From Rhodospirillales bacterium (lineage in GTDB: Bacteria; Pseudomonadota; Alphaproteobacteria; Rhodospirillales; JAPHRK01), in NCBI GenBank assembly GCA_026196105.1, contig JAPHRK010000011.1, forward strand, positions 1-64,000: a DNA stretch of 64,000 nt. The letters run 5' to 3'. Under the pieces are notes generated by a model, which saw only the letters and a list, made by a program, of their open reading frames with translations, was not told the DNA's origin and did not search any database. This document shows, piece after piece, positions 18,767-27,672 of the stretch; position 1 is the stretch's first letter; the number at the start of each line of letters is the position of its first letter. The position numbers were made by a program, and so were the translations under genes.

Positions 18767-18951
18767 TTCTGCACCTCGTAAAAACCGTGATCGTAAGTCG
18801 GGGTAACCCCGTGTTAGTAATAGTCTATCTGCAATACAGGTGATCAGAAACGGTTTCCCCTTGCGGCACGTCCCCTCCCTACGCCTGTCTTTGTAGACCG
18901 ACACAGTTATTCGTGCACAACCTGAGAAATCTGTCCAGTGAAATTCGTATT

Positions 18952-18977
18952 AAGGCATCAAGAAATGCCTTTTTTTT
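18952..18977 (+). terminator. Orphan intrinsic terminator between csp and pcaD
   Basis: AAGGCAT and ATGCCTT form a 7-bp stem around a 6-base loop (CAAGAA), followed by eight or so Ts on the plus strand. No plus-strand gene precedes it for over 700 bases, so it ends either a short RNA starting near 18900 or an attenuated leader of the enol-lactonase gene. Confidence 0.6.
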
Positions 18978-19070
18978 ACTCATTTTGAGGATTTTAGGCC
19001 AGAATCATTGAAGTTTTGTTGTGCAACTGGCACATTTTTTAAAGCTGAATTGTTTAAAAGGATTCTGGAA

Positions 19071-19859
19071 ATGATGGTCAAAGCAAGGGGTATTAGGTTC
19101 AATGTTGACATTCTTGGGCCTGAAAATGCACCTGTTGTTATGCTTAGTAATTCATTGGCGACGACCATGGATATGTGGCAGTTGCAGCTCCCGGCTTTGA
19201 CAGAAAAATATCGTGTTGTTCGATACGATATGCGTGGACATGGACAAACTGAGGTCACGAAAGAGGCCTACACACTGGAAGGTTTGGCCGAAGATGCTAT
19301 TGCTCTAATGGATGCCTTGGAACTAGATAAGGTGAATTTTGTTGGCCTTTCTATCGGCGGTATGATTGGGCAAGTGATTGCTCTTAACTTTCCTGAGCGT
19401 TTAAATAGTTTGGTAATTTGCTCATCAACCAGTTCATTAAGTTTTGCAGACCCGGTAGTTTGGGAAGAGCGGATGGGCTCTGTTCAAAGTGGCGGAATGG
19501 CCGCTCAAGCTCAAAATACCATTGAGCGCTGGCTTTCGGCACCCTTTATCGCTGACAATAAGGATGTTGTTCGGCAAGTTAGAGAGATGATTGAAGCGAC
19601 ACCTGTTGATGGCTATATCGCAAGTTGTCGTGCACTCTTGGCTTTTCATATTACAGAGCGCCTCCCTTCTATCGATCTTCCAGTTCTAGTTATGCCGGGT
19701 GCGTTAGATCAAGCGACCCCACCGATTTTATCAGAAATTATTCATGAAAATATTCCAGGTTCAATCCTGAAGGTTATTGAAGATGCTGCTCATCTGACGA
19801 ACATCCAGCAATCAGCAATATTTAACAAAAGCCTGCTGAATTTTCTTGAGGGTGTGTGA
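19071..19859 (+). CDS. pcaD: 3-oxoadipate enol-lactonase-like alpha/beta hydrolase
   Basis: A 262-residue soluble hydrolase. The catalytic triad is visible: S94 in VGLSIGGMIG, D213 in GALDQATPP and H241 in EDAAHLTN. The N-terminal ILGPENAPVVMLSNSLATT and YDMRGHGQTE match PcaD, which hydrolyses 3-oxoadipate enol-lactone in the protocatechuate branch of the beta-ketoadipate pathway. No other pca gene is adjacent, so the exact substrate is less certain. Start ATG at 19071 follows AAAAGGA; the longer reading from 19008 adds residues outside the family. Confidence 0.78.
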   Translation: MMVKARGIRFNVDILGPENAPVVMLSNSLATTMDMWQLQLPALTEKYRVVRYDMRGHGQTEVTKEAYTLEGLAEDAIALMDALELDKVNFVGLSIGGMIGQVIALNFPERLNSLVICSSTSSLSFADPVVWEERMGSVQSGGMAAQAQNTIERWLSAPFIADNKDVVRQVREMIEATPVDGYIASCRALLAFHITERLPSIDLPVLVMPGALDQATPPILSEIIHENIPGSILKVIEDAAHLTNIQQSAIFNKSLLNFLEGV

Positions 19860-19983
19860 TGAGGCTGATTGGTTACTCGAGAAAAGATCGGCATTAAAGA
19901 AAGAGCTAAGGCCTGCGCCTACTACTGATTTGGAAGATAAAGCCACTTTATAGCTAACTATGTTTAGGCAAAGATGACATTAG

Positions 19984-20018
19984 AAAAAAGGCCCTGTAGA
20001 TATTTTCTACAGAGCCTT
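19984..20018 (-). terminator. Intrinsic terminator of the yceI operon
   Basis: On the minus strand AAGGCTCTGTAGA pairs with TCTACAGGGCCTT (one mismatch) and is followed by six Us, about 28 bases after the YceI stop. Confidence 0.85.
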
Positions 20019-20045
20019 GTTTCCAAATATTAAGTAGGGAAGGCG

Positions 20046-20633
20046 TTACTGTTTAATGCCTTCGATTGTAATATAGATTTCAACTTCTTTTGATGCTGGA
20101 CCAAGGTTTTTGGTGATGCCAAAGTCCGCAAGGGCGAATTTAGTTGTACCTTCGAAGCCGCGACGCAAACCACCCCAAGGATCCTTACCTCCGCTGATGT
20201 GTTTGACTTTCAAAGTAAGCGGCTTAGTGATACCTCTAAGGGTAAAGTCACCTGTGACATCAGCAGTTCCATCTCCTGTTACTTTAACTGCGGTGCTGAC
20301 AAATGTCGCCTTAGGGAACTTATCGACTTCTAAAAAGTCTGCACTGCGAAGATGCTTATCGCGTTTGGCATGATTGCTATCAACGCTGCTGGTATCAATT
20401 TCAACACTCACTTTTGCAGCGGCGGGGTTGTTTTCATCAACATCAAAAGAACCGCTAAAGTTATTGAAGGTGCCAAGTAGATAACTGAACCCCAGGTGGG
20501 AAATCTTAAATTGGATAAAGGCGTGGGCACCCTGAGTATCCATTTTATAGGTATCTGCCTGAGCCTGCTGTGTCGTTATAGCGAAGAGAAGCGCTAAGGC
20601 CAAAGAAGTTGATTTAATTAGTGATTTTATCAT
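20046..20633 (-). CDS. YceI-family periplasmic protein
   Basis: A 195-residue exported protein. A signal peptide ends near QQAQA (residues 22-26); the mature protein begins DTYKMDTQGAHAFIQFKISH, and later RSADFLEVDKFPKATFVST and DFTLRGITKPLTLKV are YceI hallmarks. The fold is a lipocalin-like barrel that binds isoprenoid chains such as ubiquinone precursors. It follows the cytochrome b561 gene by 29 bases, the usual pairing in proteobacteria. Confidence 0.92.
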   Translation of the reverse strand: MIKSLIKSTSLALALLFAITTQQAQADTYKMDTQGAHAFIQFKISHLGFSYLLGTFNNFSGSFDVDENNPAAAKVSVEIDTSSVDSNHAKRDKHLRSADFLEVDKFPKATFVSTAVKVTGDGTADVTGDFTLRGITKPLTLKVKHISGGKDPWGGLRRGFEGTTKFALADFGITKNLGPASKEVEIYITIEGIKQ

Positions 20634-20662
20634 GTGTGAATTCCTTCGTAATTTTTACAGTT

Positions 20663-21214
20663 CTATTTTTCAGGAAAAATCATTCGACGCAGAGTTTCTC
20701 CTTTGTCGAGGAAATGGTGTTTCAAGGCTCCTCCAGCATGAAGCGCGATTATGGCAACCGTAGCATAGGCAACATACTTATGAACTAGCCCGGCTGTATC
20801 TGCCATCTTCTTTTGTGGCTCTAATATAGCCGGAACTGAGAACCAATCAAAGACTGGAATAGCTTTCCCATCGGCAGAGGAAATCAAGTACCCGCTGATA
20901 AAGATAATGACAGGAAGTAAATAGAGAGCAACGTGAGCTATTTTTGCTCCCCAAACTTCTAAAGAATGAAGCCCCTTTTCAGGTTCAGGATTAACTCCGC
21001 TCAATCTCCAATAAGACCTAAAAAGAAAAAGGCCAGCTAATAAAAGTCCTATCGATTCATGGACGATGGGCCCTTTTGTATACCAGGGATCATAGTATCC
21101 TAAATCCATCATATAGAATCCGAGTCCAAACAACCCCAAAAAAGTAAGGGCAAAGACCCAATGCATACCTATGGCGACCAAACCATATCCATTTTCAGTG
21201 TTGCGCGTTTTCAT
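20663..21214 (-). CDS. Cytochrome b561
   Basis: A 183-residue inner-membrane dihaem protein with four helices. Histidines suited to haem ligation occur in GMHWVFALTF, GPIVHESIGL, KIAHVALYLL and VHKYVAYATVAIIALHAGGALKHH (quoted in part). The family moves electrons between quinol and periplasmic acceptors, including superoxide in CybB. Upstream partner of the yceI gene in one operon. Confidence 0.92.
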   Translation of the reverse strand: MKTRNTENGYGLVAIGMHWVFALTFLGLFGLGFYMMDLGYYDPWYTKGPIVHESIGLLLAGLFLFRSYWRLSGVNPEPEKGLHSLEVWGAKIAHVALYLLPVIIFISGYLISSADGKAIPVFDWFSVPAILEPQKKMADTAGLVHKYVAYATVAIIALHAGGALKHHFLDKGETLRRMIFPEK

Positions 21215-21380
21215 CTAAAATGTTCCGTTGTTTAAGGCCATAAGAGTTGATTCTTGCCTTTGTTCTCCTAAAAGTTGGCTAATTTACTTAAAAAAACAAG
21301 ATCAGCTTTAGCAAATAATTGTTTCTTTAAATGGCCTAATTTATCTTTTTTAAGAATTTTGCAAAAAAAATCCTGACCCC

Positions 21381-21407
21381 CCTCTCGCCAAAGCTTGCTT
21401 TGAGAGG
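21381..21407. repeat. Hairpin in the leader of the MCP-tip gene
   Basis: CCTCT then CAAAGC pair with GCTTTG then AGAGG, with a 3-base bulge and a 2-base turn. It lies about 70 bases before the MCP-tip start. No U-run on the plus strand. Role unknown. Confidence 0.4.
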
Positions 21408-21475
21408 TATAAGCAGTTTTAGTGATAAGCAATTTATGAGGCTCACACCTCAACAATAGTGTGCCGGAGGGGACA

Positions 21476-21799
21476 ATGAACGAATATCAAGAAGAAAATC
21501 ATACGACACAAACAATTGATGTTGCGGAATTCAAGGCTGATATTGATGAACTGGCCGCTGAAATTGAACGTGTGGGTAATGTGGCACTAGAAATTGATAA
21601 TATTGCTAAGCAAACCAATCTGCTTGCTTTGAATGCGACCATTGAGGCCGCTCGTGCTGGCGATGCTGGTAAAGGGTTCGCGGTTGTTGCTTCTGAAGTT
21701 AAGACCCTTTCAGGTCAAACAGAAAAAGCAACTTCAGAAATTACCGATGTTGTGAATATTTTGCGTAAGAAAGTTGCGAGCCTTAATACTAAGCTCTAG
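21476..21799 (+). CDS. Stand-alone chemoreceptor signalling tip (MCP hairpin only)
   Basis: A 107-residue soluble protein consisting almost only of the MCP hairpin: [20 protein letters not shown], then the tip [20 protein letters not shown] and [10 protein letters not shown]. In full receptors this tip contacts CheA and CheW. Here there is no sensor, membrane helix, HAMP or methylation helix; the arms are each about 40 residues. The ATG at 21476 follows a strong GGAGGGG and the gene has its own terminator, so it looks expressed. It could dock to CheA/CheW arrays, act as a dominant competitor, or be a recent remnant of the decayed receptor nearby. Confidence 0.75.
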   Translation: MNEYQEENHTTQTIDVAEFKADIDELAAEIERVGNVALEIDNIAKQTNLLALNATIEAARAGDAGKGFAVVASEVKTLSGQTEKATSEITDVVNILRKKVASLNTKL

Positions 21800-21822
21800 A
21801 ACAACGAATAAATCTATTTCTG

Positions 21823-21857
21823 AAACGGCCTAGGAATCAATCTTGGGCCGTTTTTTG
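21823..21857 (+). terminator. Intrinsic terminator of the MCP-tip gene
   Basis: AAACGGCC pairs with GGCCGTTT around a 15-base loop, followed by Ts, about 24 bases after the stop codon. Confidence 0.85.
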
Positions 21858-21870
21858 TTAAGGGGGGACG

Positions 21871-22374
21871 ATGAAAAAGGTACTTAAGCTGATGGTTATT
21901 AAATTAGTATTTTTAGCGATTGTTATTGGCGTTATTAGAGTAACCCCAATTTGGAACTCTTTGCTGTCTGCAGGGAAATACCAAAAAGTTGATTTTGCGT
22001 CGTTGGTTTTGACCAAAAAGCCCAACCAGTTTTTAATTTGCCCACAAGATTATTGCCCTTCTGCTAAGGCTCATAAAATAAGCCCTGTTTTTCAAGTTCC
22101 CGCGATAAAATTATCAGAAGCATTCGATCAGGTGATTAAAGCACAAAAGAGTATCAGTGATATGGTGCGAATTGATCAATCAACTGATTTTGTTGTTCGG
22201 ACCCCCCTTATTGGTTGGCCTGACCGAGTGACTGTTCAAATAATTCCTATAAGTGAAAGTGAAAGCACCTTGGCTATCTATAGCCGTTCTGTTTATGGCC
22301 GTTCAGACTTTAGCGTAAATGAAAAAAGAATAGCGCAATGGCTTGAAGAGCTGGAAAAACAATTGGCCGCCTAA
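21871..22374 (+). CDS. DUF1499 family protein
   Basis: A 167-residue protein with an N-terminal membrane anchor (about residues 4-24). The segment NQFLICPQDYCPSAKAHKISPVF (given here as LICPQDYCPSAK) and later VVRTPLIGWPDRVTVQIIP and STLAIYSRSVYGRSD match DUF1499. Function is unknown. Start follows AAGGGGGGACG. It sits between the MCP-tip gene and the decayed receptor gene, with no obvious link to either. Confidence 0.8.
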   Translation: MKKVLKLMVIKLVFLAIVIGVIRVTPIWNSLLSAGKYQKVDFASLVLTKKPNQFLICPQDYCPSAKAHKISPVFQVPAIKLSEAFDQVIKAQKSISDMVRIDQSTDFVVRTPLIGWPDRVTVQIIPISESESTLAIYSRSVYGRSDFSVNEKRIAQWLEELEKQLAA

Positions 22375-22454
22375 ACACTGAGTATTAGGTTTTATGTTTA
22401 ATTATATTTACTTAAAAAGCGGGTAAAATAAGAGATCAGAAGATTATTAATCTT

Positions 22455-23146
22455 ATGATTTCGGTGGACGATGAATTACCATTGGTAAATGATGACAGTG
22501 ATACCTTGAAAACCTTGCCTGATATTCGTGACCTGATGTGCTGTTGTCGATTGAAAATCTCGGTGCCGAATATTCTTCCCTGAGTGATCTTATCCAGGGC
22601 AATTACTATAACCGTCCTCTTCCTTATTGAGACATTTCTCGAAGCTTTGGGTGATAAAACACAGACATTATAATCAGGGTTTTCTCAACTGAAGGGATTG
22701 CTAAAACGGTTTCGGGCAATATTGGGGATGTAGCGGCTACGTCAAAATCAACTAATGAAAAAGCGACCCATCAGTTGCAGGGAGCTGAAGAAGTTGGTGT
22801 TAGAGTCCAGGGGATGCGTGAGCGCCTTGAAGAAATCATGCGTGATGCCAGTGATCCTCGGATGAGTAAACGTTATACTATTGATACTTTGGTGACAGTC
22901 ACTATTGATGGAAAAAGTAAAGATTGCTTGATGAATGATATTGCCCGTAGTGGAGCAGCTATCCTTGATCGTGAGTTGGGAGCTAATAATGGTAATGAGT
23001 TTGAGGTTGAAATACCAAGGATGGGGTCTGTAAAAGGAAGAGTGGTTGCACTCACTGAAGGATCTACCCATATCAGGTTAGATTTAGACGATGATACATT
23101 TGAAGCTCTTGATAAAATGATTACTGATCGTTTTGGGGCGATTTGA
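22455..23146 (+). pseudogene. Decayed chemoreceptor gene with C-terminal PilZ domain
   Basis: From about 22658 to 23146 one frame reads through the end of an MCP methylation helix (TEGIAKTVSGNIGDVAATSK) directly into a PilZ-like domain (KRYTIDTLVTVTIDG, NDIARSGAAI, GRVVALTEGSTHIRLDL). Upstream, short blocks of coding-like sequence appear in other frames, for example DVLLSIENLGAEYSSL from 22535, separated by stops at 22582, 22628 and 22655. No convincing start with a ribosome site exists for the open part. In the PilZ part the usual RxxxR is RYTID, lacking the second arginine for cyclic-di-GMP. The simplest reading is a frameshifted, 5'-deleted receptor gene; translation of the PilZ part from an internal start remains possible. 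The STAS gene starts 20 bases further on. Confidence 0.65.
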
Positions 23147-23166
23147 GAAGAATATGGGAAGATAAA

Positions 23167-23469
23167 ATGCAACATTCGATTGATTCAGAAAATGGGAACA
23201 TTATCCTTAAGCTCAGTGGTCAGTTTACGGCACAAGACCGTAGGGGATTTGATGATGTAATAAAGTCAGTGCTTATAAAAGACGGAGCATCTGTCCAGGT
23301 AGAACTCGATGAGTTGCTTTATATGGATTCAGTTGGTTTAGGCATGTTAATTACCCTCAGAGCCGAGGTTGAAAAGGCCAGTAAAAGTATTTGCCTATGC
23401 AATCCAACTGGTGACGTCAAAGAGGCTTTGTTTCTTGCCTGCTTTGATCGGTTGTTTGAGATTAAGTAA
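23167..23469 (+). CDS. STAS-domain protein (anti-sigma factor antagonist type)
   Basis: A 100-residue single STAS domain. The phosphorylatable serine is S55 in LYMDSVGLGMLI, preceded by the strand VQVELDELL; the N-terminal ENGNIILKLSGQFTAQD gives the first strands. Such proteins relieve an anti-sigma or bind partner kinases or receptors depending on phosphorylation. ATG at 23167 follows GGGAAG; an in-frame TTG at 23143 overlaps the previous frame and is less likely. No anti-sigma or phosphatase gene is nearby. Confidence 0.85.
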   Translation: MQHSIDSENGNIILKLSGQFTAQDRRGFDDVIKSVLIKDGASVQVELDELLYMDSVGLGMLITLRAEVEKASKSICLCNPTGDVKEALFLACFDRLFEIK

Positions 23470-23481
23470 TCAAAAGCTCCT

Positions 23482-23940
23482 CTAGTCAACAAAACTAACA
23501 GGGATACCATTCCATTTTTTGATAGCTTTAATGGCGAAGCTTGAATTCACTCGGTCAACGCCTGGGAAATGGATAAGGTCGTTGCGCAGGAATTGGTCAA
23601 AGTGATTAACATCTTTGACCATGACATGAAGTAGATAGTCTTGCTCGCCCGTCATAGCGTAACAATCGACAACTTCATCGCGACGCATAATTTCCGCTTC
23701 AAATTCTTCTGCCTCGTGGAGATCGAGAGCGACATAGACAAATACGTTGAGTCCAATGCCGACACTCGCTGGGTTTACGACAGCGCTATAACCTTCAATC
23801 ACCCCACTTTCTTCCATTTGGCGCACCCGTCGCCAACAAGGGGATGTTGTCAAACCAACTTTCTCGGATAGTTCTGCCATTGGCATTCTACCGTTGTTTT
23901 GCAACTCCCTTAAAATCTTGCGATCATATGCATCAGTCAT
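23482..23940 (-). CDS. Lrp/AsnC-family transcriptional regulator
   Basis: A 152-residue regulator. N-terminal helix-turn-helix: YDRKILRELQNNGRMPMAEL and GLTTSPCWRRVRQMEESGVI. The C-terminal RAM ligand domain has AMTGEQDYLLHVMVKD and FPGVDRVNSSFAI. Lrp proteins sense amino acids. It is divergent from the indolepyruvate oxidoreductase gene across a 249-base AT-rich gap with inverted repeats, so it probably controls aromatic amino acid degradation (inference). Confidence 0.93.
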   Translation of the reverse strand: MTDAYDRKILRELQNNGRMPMAELSEKVGLTTSPCWRRVRQMEESGVIEGYSAVVNPASVGIGLNVFVYVALDLHEAEEFEAEIMRRDEVVDCYAMTGEQDYLLHVMVKDVNHFDQFLRNDLIHFPGVDRVNSSFAIKAIKKWNGIPVSFVD

Positions 23941-24027
23941 GATAAGGTAATATTTTCCAATAATTATATAAATACGAAATATATATAGCTTATAATTGTT
24001 AATTTAAGGCAAAAAAGCAAAGATTTT

Positions 24028-24054
24028 CTAGGATAAAACAGTTTATCATCCTAG
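24028..24054. promoter_or_regulatory. Inverted repeat, candidate Lrp operator
   Basis: CTAGGATAAA and TTTATC-A-TCCTAG form 10-bp arms around ACAG with one extra base, lying between the Lrp gene and the oxidoreductase gene. Candidate binding site by position and symmetry only. Confidence 0.4.
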
Positions 24055-24093
24055 GAACGATAAATAGATCGCTAAATGCGGTTTTGGGAGGCT

Positions 24094-24115
24094 AAAAGTC
24101 GGTAATTCGACTTTT
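24094..24115. promoter_or_regulatory. Perfect palindrome AAAAGTCG-N6-CGACTTTT
   Basis: Perfect 8-bp arms around GTAATT, 74 bases upstream of the oxidoreductase start. The core AAGTCG...CGACTT recurs in the leader of the TRAP transporter operon at 48025-48043. It may be an operator or a leader hairpin. Confidence 0.45.
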
Positions 24116-24189
24116 CCAACTGTAGAATTATTTTAATACCGGTTAATTATATGTGTTTTAGAAAAACTGGTTAGCGAAACGCCACAGGT

Positions 24190-27100
24190 ATGTCTTCGGC
24201 AAGGGCCAAGACCCTAAGGCACGGAATATTGGAAGTGAATTTAGCTACTACATTAGACGACAAATACACCATCGGCGACGGACGCCTTTACATGACGGGC
24301 GTTCAAGCACTAACTCGTCTCCCCCTTATTCAAGCTCAAAGAGATAAAGAAGCCGGATTGAATACAGCCGGGTTTGTTTCTGGCTATCGGGGTTCTCCTC
24401 TTGCAGGCTATGACCAAGCCCTTTGGTTGGCAAAGGATCACCTTTTAAAACACGGAGTTAAGTTTCAGCCAGCTGTAAATGAAGAACTCGCAGCAACGGC
24501 CGTTATTGGCACTCAACAAGTTAATAACTATCCTTCAGCTAAGGTTGATGGTGTTTTTGCTATTTGGTATGGCAAAGGACCAGGCCTTGACCGAGCTTCA
24601 GATGCTATGAAGCATGCAAACCTGCTTGGCTCCTCTAAAAATGGCGGTGTTCTCGTCGTGGTAGGTGATGACCACGGAGCTGTTTCATCGGCAACAGCGC
24701 ATCAATGTGAATATCTTATGTCTTCCTGGATGATGCCTGTCCTTCATCCTGCTAGTGTTCAAGAATATCTAGATTACGGAATTCTGGGTCTGGCGATGTC
24801 CAGGTTCTCAGGTTGCTATGTTGGATTTAAGGCGGTTTCAGAAGTGGTGGAAACGTCGGCGACCGTTGATGCTTCCATTCATAACCTCCATATAATCACA
24901 CCTGAATTTGATACTCCAGCAACGGGTCTCCATGCTCGGTGGCCTGATCCTCAGTTGATGCAAGAAGAACGAATGATCAATCATAAAATCCGGGCTGTAA
25001 AAGCATTTGCTCGAGCCAATGGTATTGATCGCGCCATCTGGGAAAATCCAAAAGCTAAAATTGGGATTGTTTCAACAGGAAAGGCCTATACCGATCTTGC
25101 CCAAGCCCTTGATGACATGGGAATTGGTGAAACAGAAGCCGCTGGATTAGGGTTGAAACTTTATAAAGTTGGAATGCCTTGGCCTTTAGAAGAGCAAGGT
25201 ATCATGGAGTTCGCTCGTGGTTTAGATACCGTGCTGGTCATTGAAGAAAAACGCCCAATTATTGAAGAGCAACTTAAAGCAATCTTGTATGCTCTTCCTG
25301 ATGCAGAACGCCCCAATATTTTAGGTAAACAAGACAGTAAGGGTGAAAAGCTTCTTCCCTCTAATGGTGAGTTAAATCCAGGCCAGATCGTTGGGGTTTT
25401 AGCAAATGCTTTGCCGTCGCTGGCCTCAACAGACATGGCGAAAAACCATATCACCTTTTTAGATGAAAAGCGTAAGGCGTTAGCTACCCAGCCTTTAGCA
25501 ATTCGCCCCCCTTATTTTTGTTCCGGTTGTCCCCATAGTACCTCAACAAAAGTACCAGAAGGAAGCCGGGCCTTAGCAGGAACGGGGTGTCATTTAATGG
25601 CGGCTTTTACTAATCCGCAGACATCTAGTCTCATCCAAATGGGCGGTGAAGGGATTAACTGGTTAGGGCAAGAGCCATATGTTGAGGAAGGCCATATTTT
25701 CCAAAACTTAGGAGATGGAACCTATGTTCACTCAGGTAGCTTGGCGATACGCCAAGCAGTAGCAGCGAACTCTAACATCACCTATAAAATTCTCTATAAT
25801 GACGCCGTTGCTATGACAGGTGGACAACCTTTTGAAGGTGGCCCGAGTGCTGCCAATATTGCACACCAGATTTTCCATGAAGGTGTTGGTCGTATTGCTG
25901 TTGTTTATGATGATGTGGAAGGAACGCCAGATCGAGGGAGCTTCCCGCCGATTGCGACTTTCCACCATCGTAAAGAGCTGGATCAGCTTCAAAAGCAAAT
26001 GCGGACCCACAAAGGGGTCTCCATCATCATTTATATCCAAACATGTGCCGCAGAGAAACGTCGTCGTCGTCGTCGGGGTGATCATCCTGACCCCATCAAA
26101 CGGGTCTATATTAACAAGCGGGTTTGTGAAGGTTGTGGAGATTGCTCTATTCAATCTAATTGCATTCCGGTCATGCCAGTTGAAACCCAATGGGGGCGCA
26201 AGCGGCATATTGACCAATCTTCATGCAATAAAGATTTTAGCTGCGTGAATGGTTTTTGCCCGGCTTTTGTCACCCTTGAAGGCGCAGAAGTAAAATCTAA
26301 AAGCGGGACTTCTATTGAGCCACCTAAGAACATTCCTGCTCCAAAGGTACCTTCATTGGACAAGCCTTATGGCATCCTTATTGGGGGCATTGGTGGCACT
26401 GGTGTGGTGACAATTGGCCAGCTTCTTGGTATGGCGGCTCTTATTGAAGGAAAGGGAGCTTCAGTTCTCGACTTCACCGGGTTGGCTCAAAAAGGTGGTG
26501 GGGTTTTAACTCATTTACGTCTTGCTAAAACTCCTGAAGCTATCCGGTCTGCCCGTCTGCCTATTGGCGGGGCTGATTTGCTCTTGGCAGGGGATATGGT
26601 TGTTGTTTCCAATAACGAAGCCATTTCTACCCTCCGCGAGGGACATACAAAAGCCGTGGTTAATTCCATGCTCTTGCCGACAGCTGTAACGGTTCTTCAA
26701 CCCGATTTCTCTGTGGATGATAAGCCGTTGAGAAATGTGATTGAAAAATCAGTTGGTACGAACAATGCAACTTTCCTAAATGCTACCAAAATTGCCGAAA
26801 GCCTGACAGGGAATGCTATTACGGCTAATGTATTCCTGCTTGGATATGCCTATCAACTTGGGGCTATTCCTTTAGGTTTAGAATCAATCCTTCGGGCGAT
26901 TGAGCTTAATAAAGTGAGTGTAGAAGCCAATAAACAGTGCTTTACCTGGGGACGTTATGCGGCCCATGACCCCGAAGGCTTAAAAGAAATTGTTGGTCGC
27001 TTGGATGTTGATCGAGTGCCTGAAGAAAGCTTTGAACAGTTGTTTGAGCGTTTGAGCAACGACTTAGTACGTTACCAAGATCAAGCTTATGCAGAACGTT

Positions 27101-27672
27101 TCAAAGCTTTTGTCAACAAGGTGAAAGCATTTGGCGGAGGTGAAGCTTTAGATGAGGCGGTTGCTCGTTCATTATATCGCTTGATGGCTCATAAAGATGA
27201 ATATGAAGTAGCGCAACTTCATATGGACAGCGGGTTTATGGAAGAGTTGAAGGAGAACTTCTCTGGAGACTTCAAAGTAAACTTCCATATGGCCCCGGAT
27301 TTAAGTTTTAATCGTGATCCGAAAACGGGGAACCTGAAAAAAAGAGCATATGGGCCTTGGATGGGGAACATCTTGAAAATCATCACGAAACTCAAAGGAC
27401 TTCGTGGTGGTTTCTTTGACCCATTCAGCCGTTTTGAAGAGCGGAAAATGGCGCGAAGGCTTATTGCCGAGTATGAAAAAAATATTGAAGAATTGCTAGC
27501 AGGGCTCACGAAGGATAATCTGAACCTTGCTATTGAAATTGCCCAAATCCCTATGGAAATTAGAGGGTACGGGCATATTAAGGCTGCGACAATAAATGCA
27601 GCTGAGAAAAAACAGGTGGAACTGCTAAGCCAGTTTCGCTCGAATAAACAGGAGGCTTTAGCAGCGGAGTAA
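24190..27672 (+). CDS. Indolepyruvate:ferredoxin oxidoreductase, one-chain form
   Basis: A 1160-residue fused enzyme that decarboxylates aryl-2-oxoacids (indolepyruvate, phenylpyruvate) to aryl-acetyl-CoA and reduces ferredoxin. Order: alpha-type pyrimidine-binding domain (DDKYTIGDGRLYMTGVQAL start), TPP-binding domain (PPYFCSGCPHSTSTKVPEG, GGEGINWLGQ), a ferredoxin-like insert with C646, C649, C652, C658 and C679, C685, C690, and the gamma domain (GILIGGIGGTGVVTIGQLLG). The Arg-rich stretch before the cluster region is normal for the family. Length matches the fused form used by aerobes. It is divergent from an Lrp regulator and upstream of trpB2 and an aromatic aminotransferase. Confidence 0.94.
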   Translation: MSSARAKTLRHGILEVNLATTLDDKYTIGDGRLYMTGVQALTRLPLIQAQRDKEAGLNTAGFVSGYRGSPLAGYDQALWLAKDHLLKHGVKFQPAVNEELAATAVIGTQQVNNYPSAKVDGVFAIWYGKGPGLDRASDAMKHANLLGSSKNGGVLVVVGDDHGAVSSATAHQCEYLMSSWMMPVLHPASVQEYLDYGILGLAMSRFSGCYVGFKAVSEVVETSATVDASIHNLHIITPEFDTPATGLHARWPDPQLMQEERMINHKIRAVKAFARANGIDRAIWENPKAKIGIVSTGKAYTDLAQALDDMGIGETEAAGLGLKLYKVGMPWPLEEQGIMEFARGLDTVLVIEEKRPIIEEQLKAILYALPDAERPNILGKQDSKGEKLLPSNGELNPGQIVGVLANALPSLASTDMAKNHITFLDEKRKALATQPLAIRPPYFCSGCPHSTSTKVPEGSRALAGTGCHLMAAFTNPQTSSLIQMGGEGINWLGQEPYVEEGHIFQNLGDGTYVHSGSLAIRQAVAANSNITYKILYNDAVAMTGGQPFEGGPSAANIAHQIFHEGVGRIAVVYDDVEGTPDRGSFPPIATFHHRKELDQLQKQMRTHKGVSIIIYIQTCAAEKRRRRRRGDHPDPIKRVYINKRVCEGCGDCSIQSNCIPVMPVETQWGRKRHIDQSSCNKDFSCVNGFCPAFVTLEGAEVKSKSGTSIEPPKNIPAPKVPSLDKPYGILIGGIGGTGVVTIGQLLGMAALIEGKGASVLDFTGLAQKGGGVLTHLRLAKTPEAIRSARLPIGGADLLLAGDMVVVSNNEAISTLREGHTKAVVNSMLLPTAVTVLQPDFSVDDKPLRNVIEKSVGTNNATFLNATKIAESLTGNAITANVFLLGYAYQLGAIPLGLESILRAIELNKVSVEANKQCFTWGRYAAHDPEGLKEIVGRLDVDRVPEESFEQLFERLSNDLVRYQDQAYAERFKAFVNKVKAFGGGEALDEAVARSLYRLMAHKDEYEVAQLHMDSGFMEELKENFSGDFKVNFHMAPDLSFNRDPKTGNLKKRAYGPWMGNILKIITKLKGLRGGFFDPFSRFEERKMARRLIAEYEKNIEELLAGLTKDNLNLAIEIAQIPMEIRGYGHIKAATINAAEKKQVELLSQFRSNKQEALAAE

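Noticed and set aside
19852-19953. Possible 33-codon gene overlapping the pcaD end
   Set aside because: Reads as a charged helical peptide, but the start has no properly spaced ribosome site and no similarity is recognised.
21268-21456. Minus-strand 62-codon open frame
   Set aside because: No ribosome site, atypical composition and it covers the leader hairpin of the MCP-tip gene.
26058-26078. CGT triplet run coding consecutive arginines
   Set aside because: Looks like a microsatellite, but an Arg-rich stretch before the cluster-binding region is normal in this oxidoreductase family.
25732-26217. Minus-strand 161-codon open frame
   Set aside because: Shadow of the indolepyruvate oxidoreductase gene; low-complexity Thr/Asn runs mirror the opposite coding strand.
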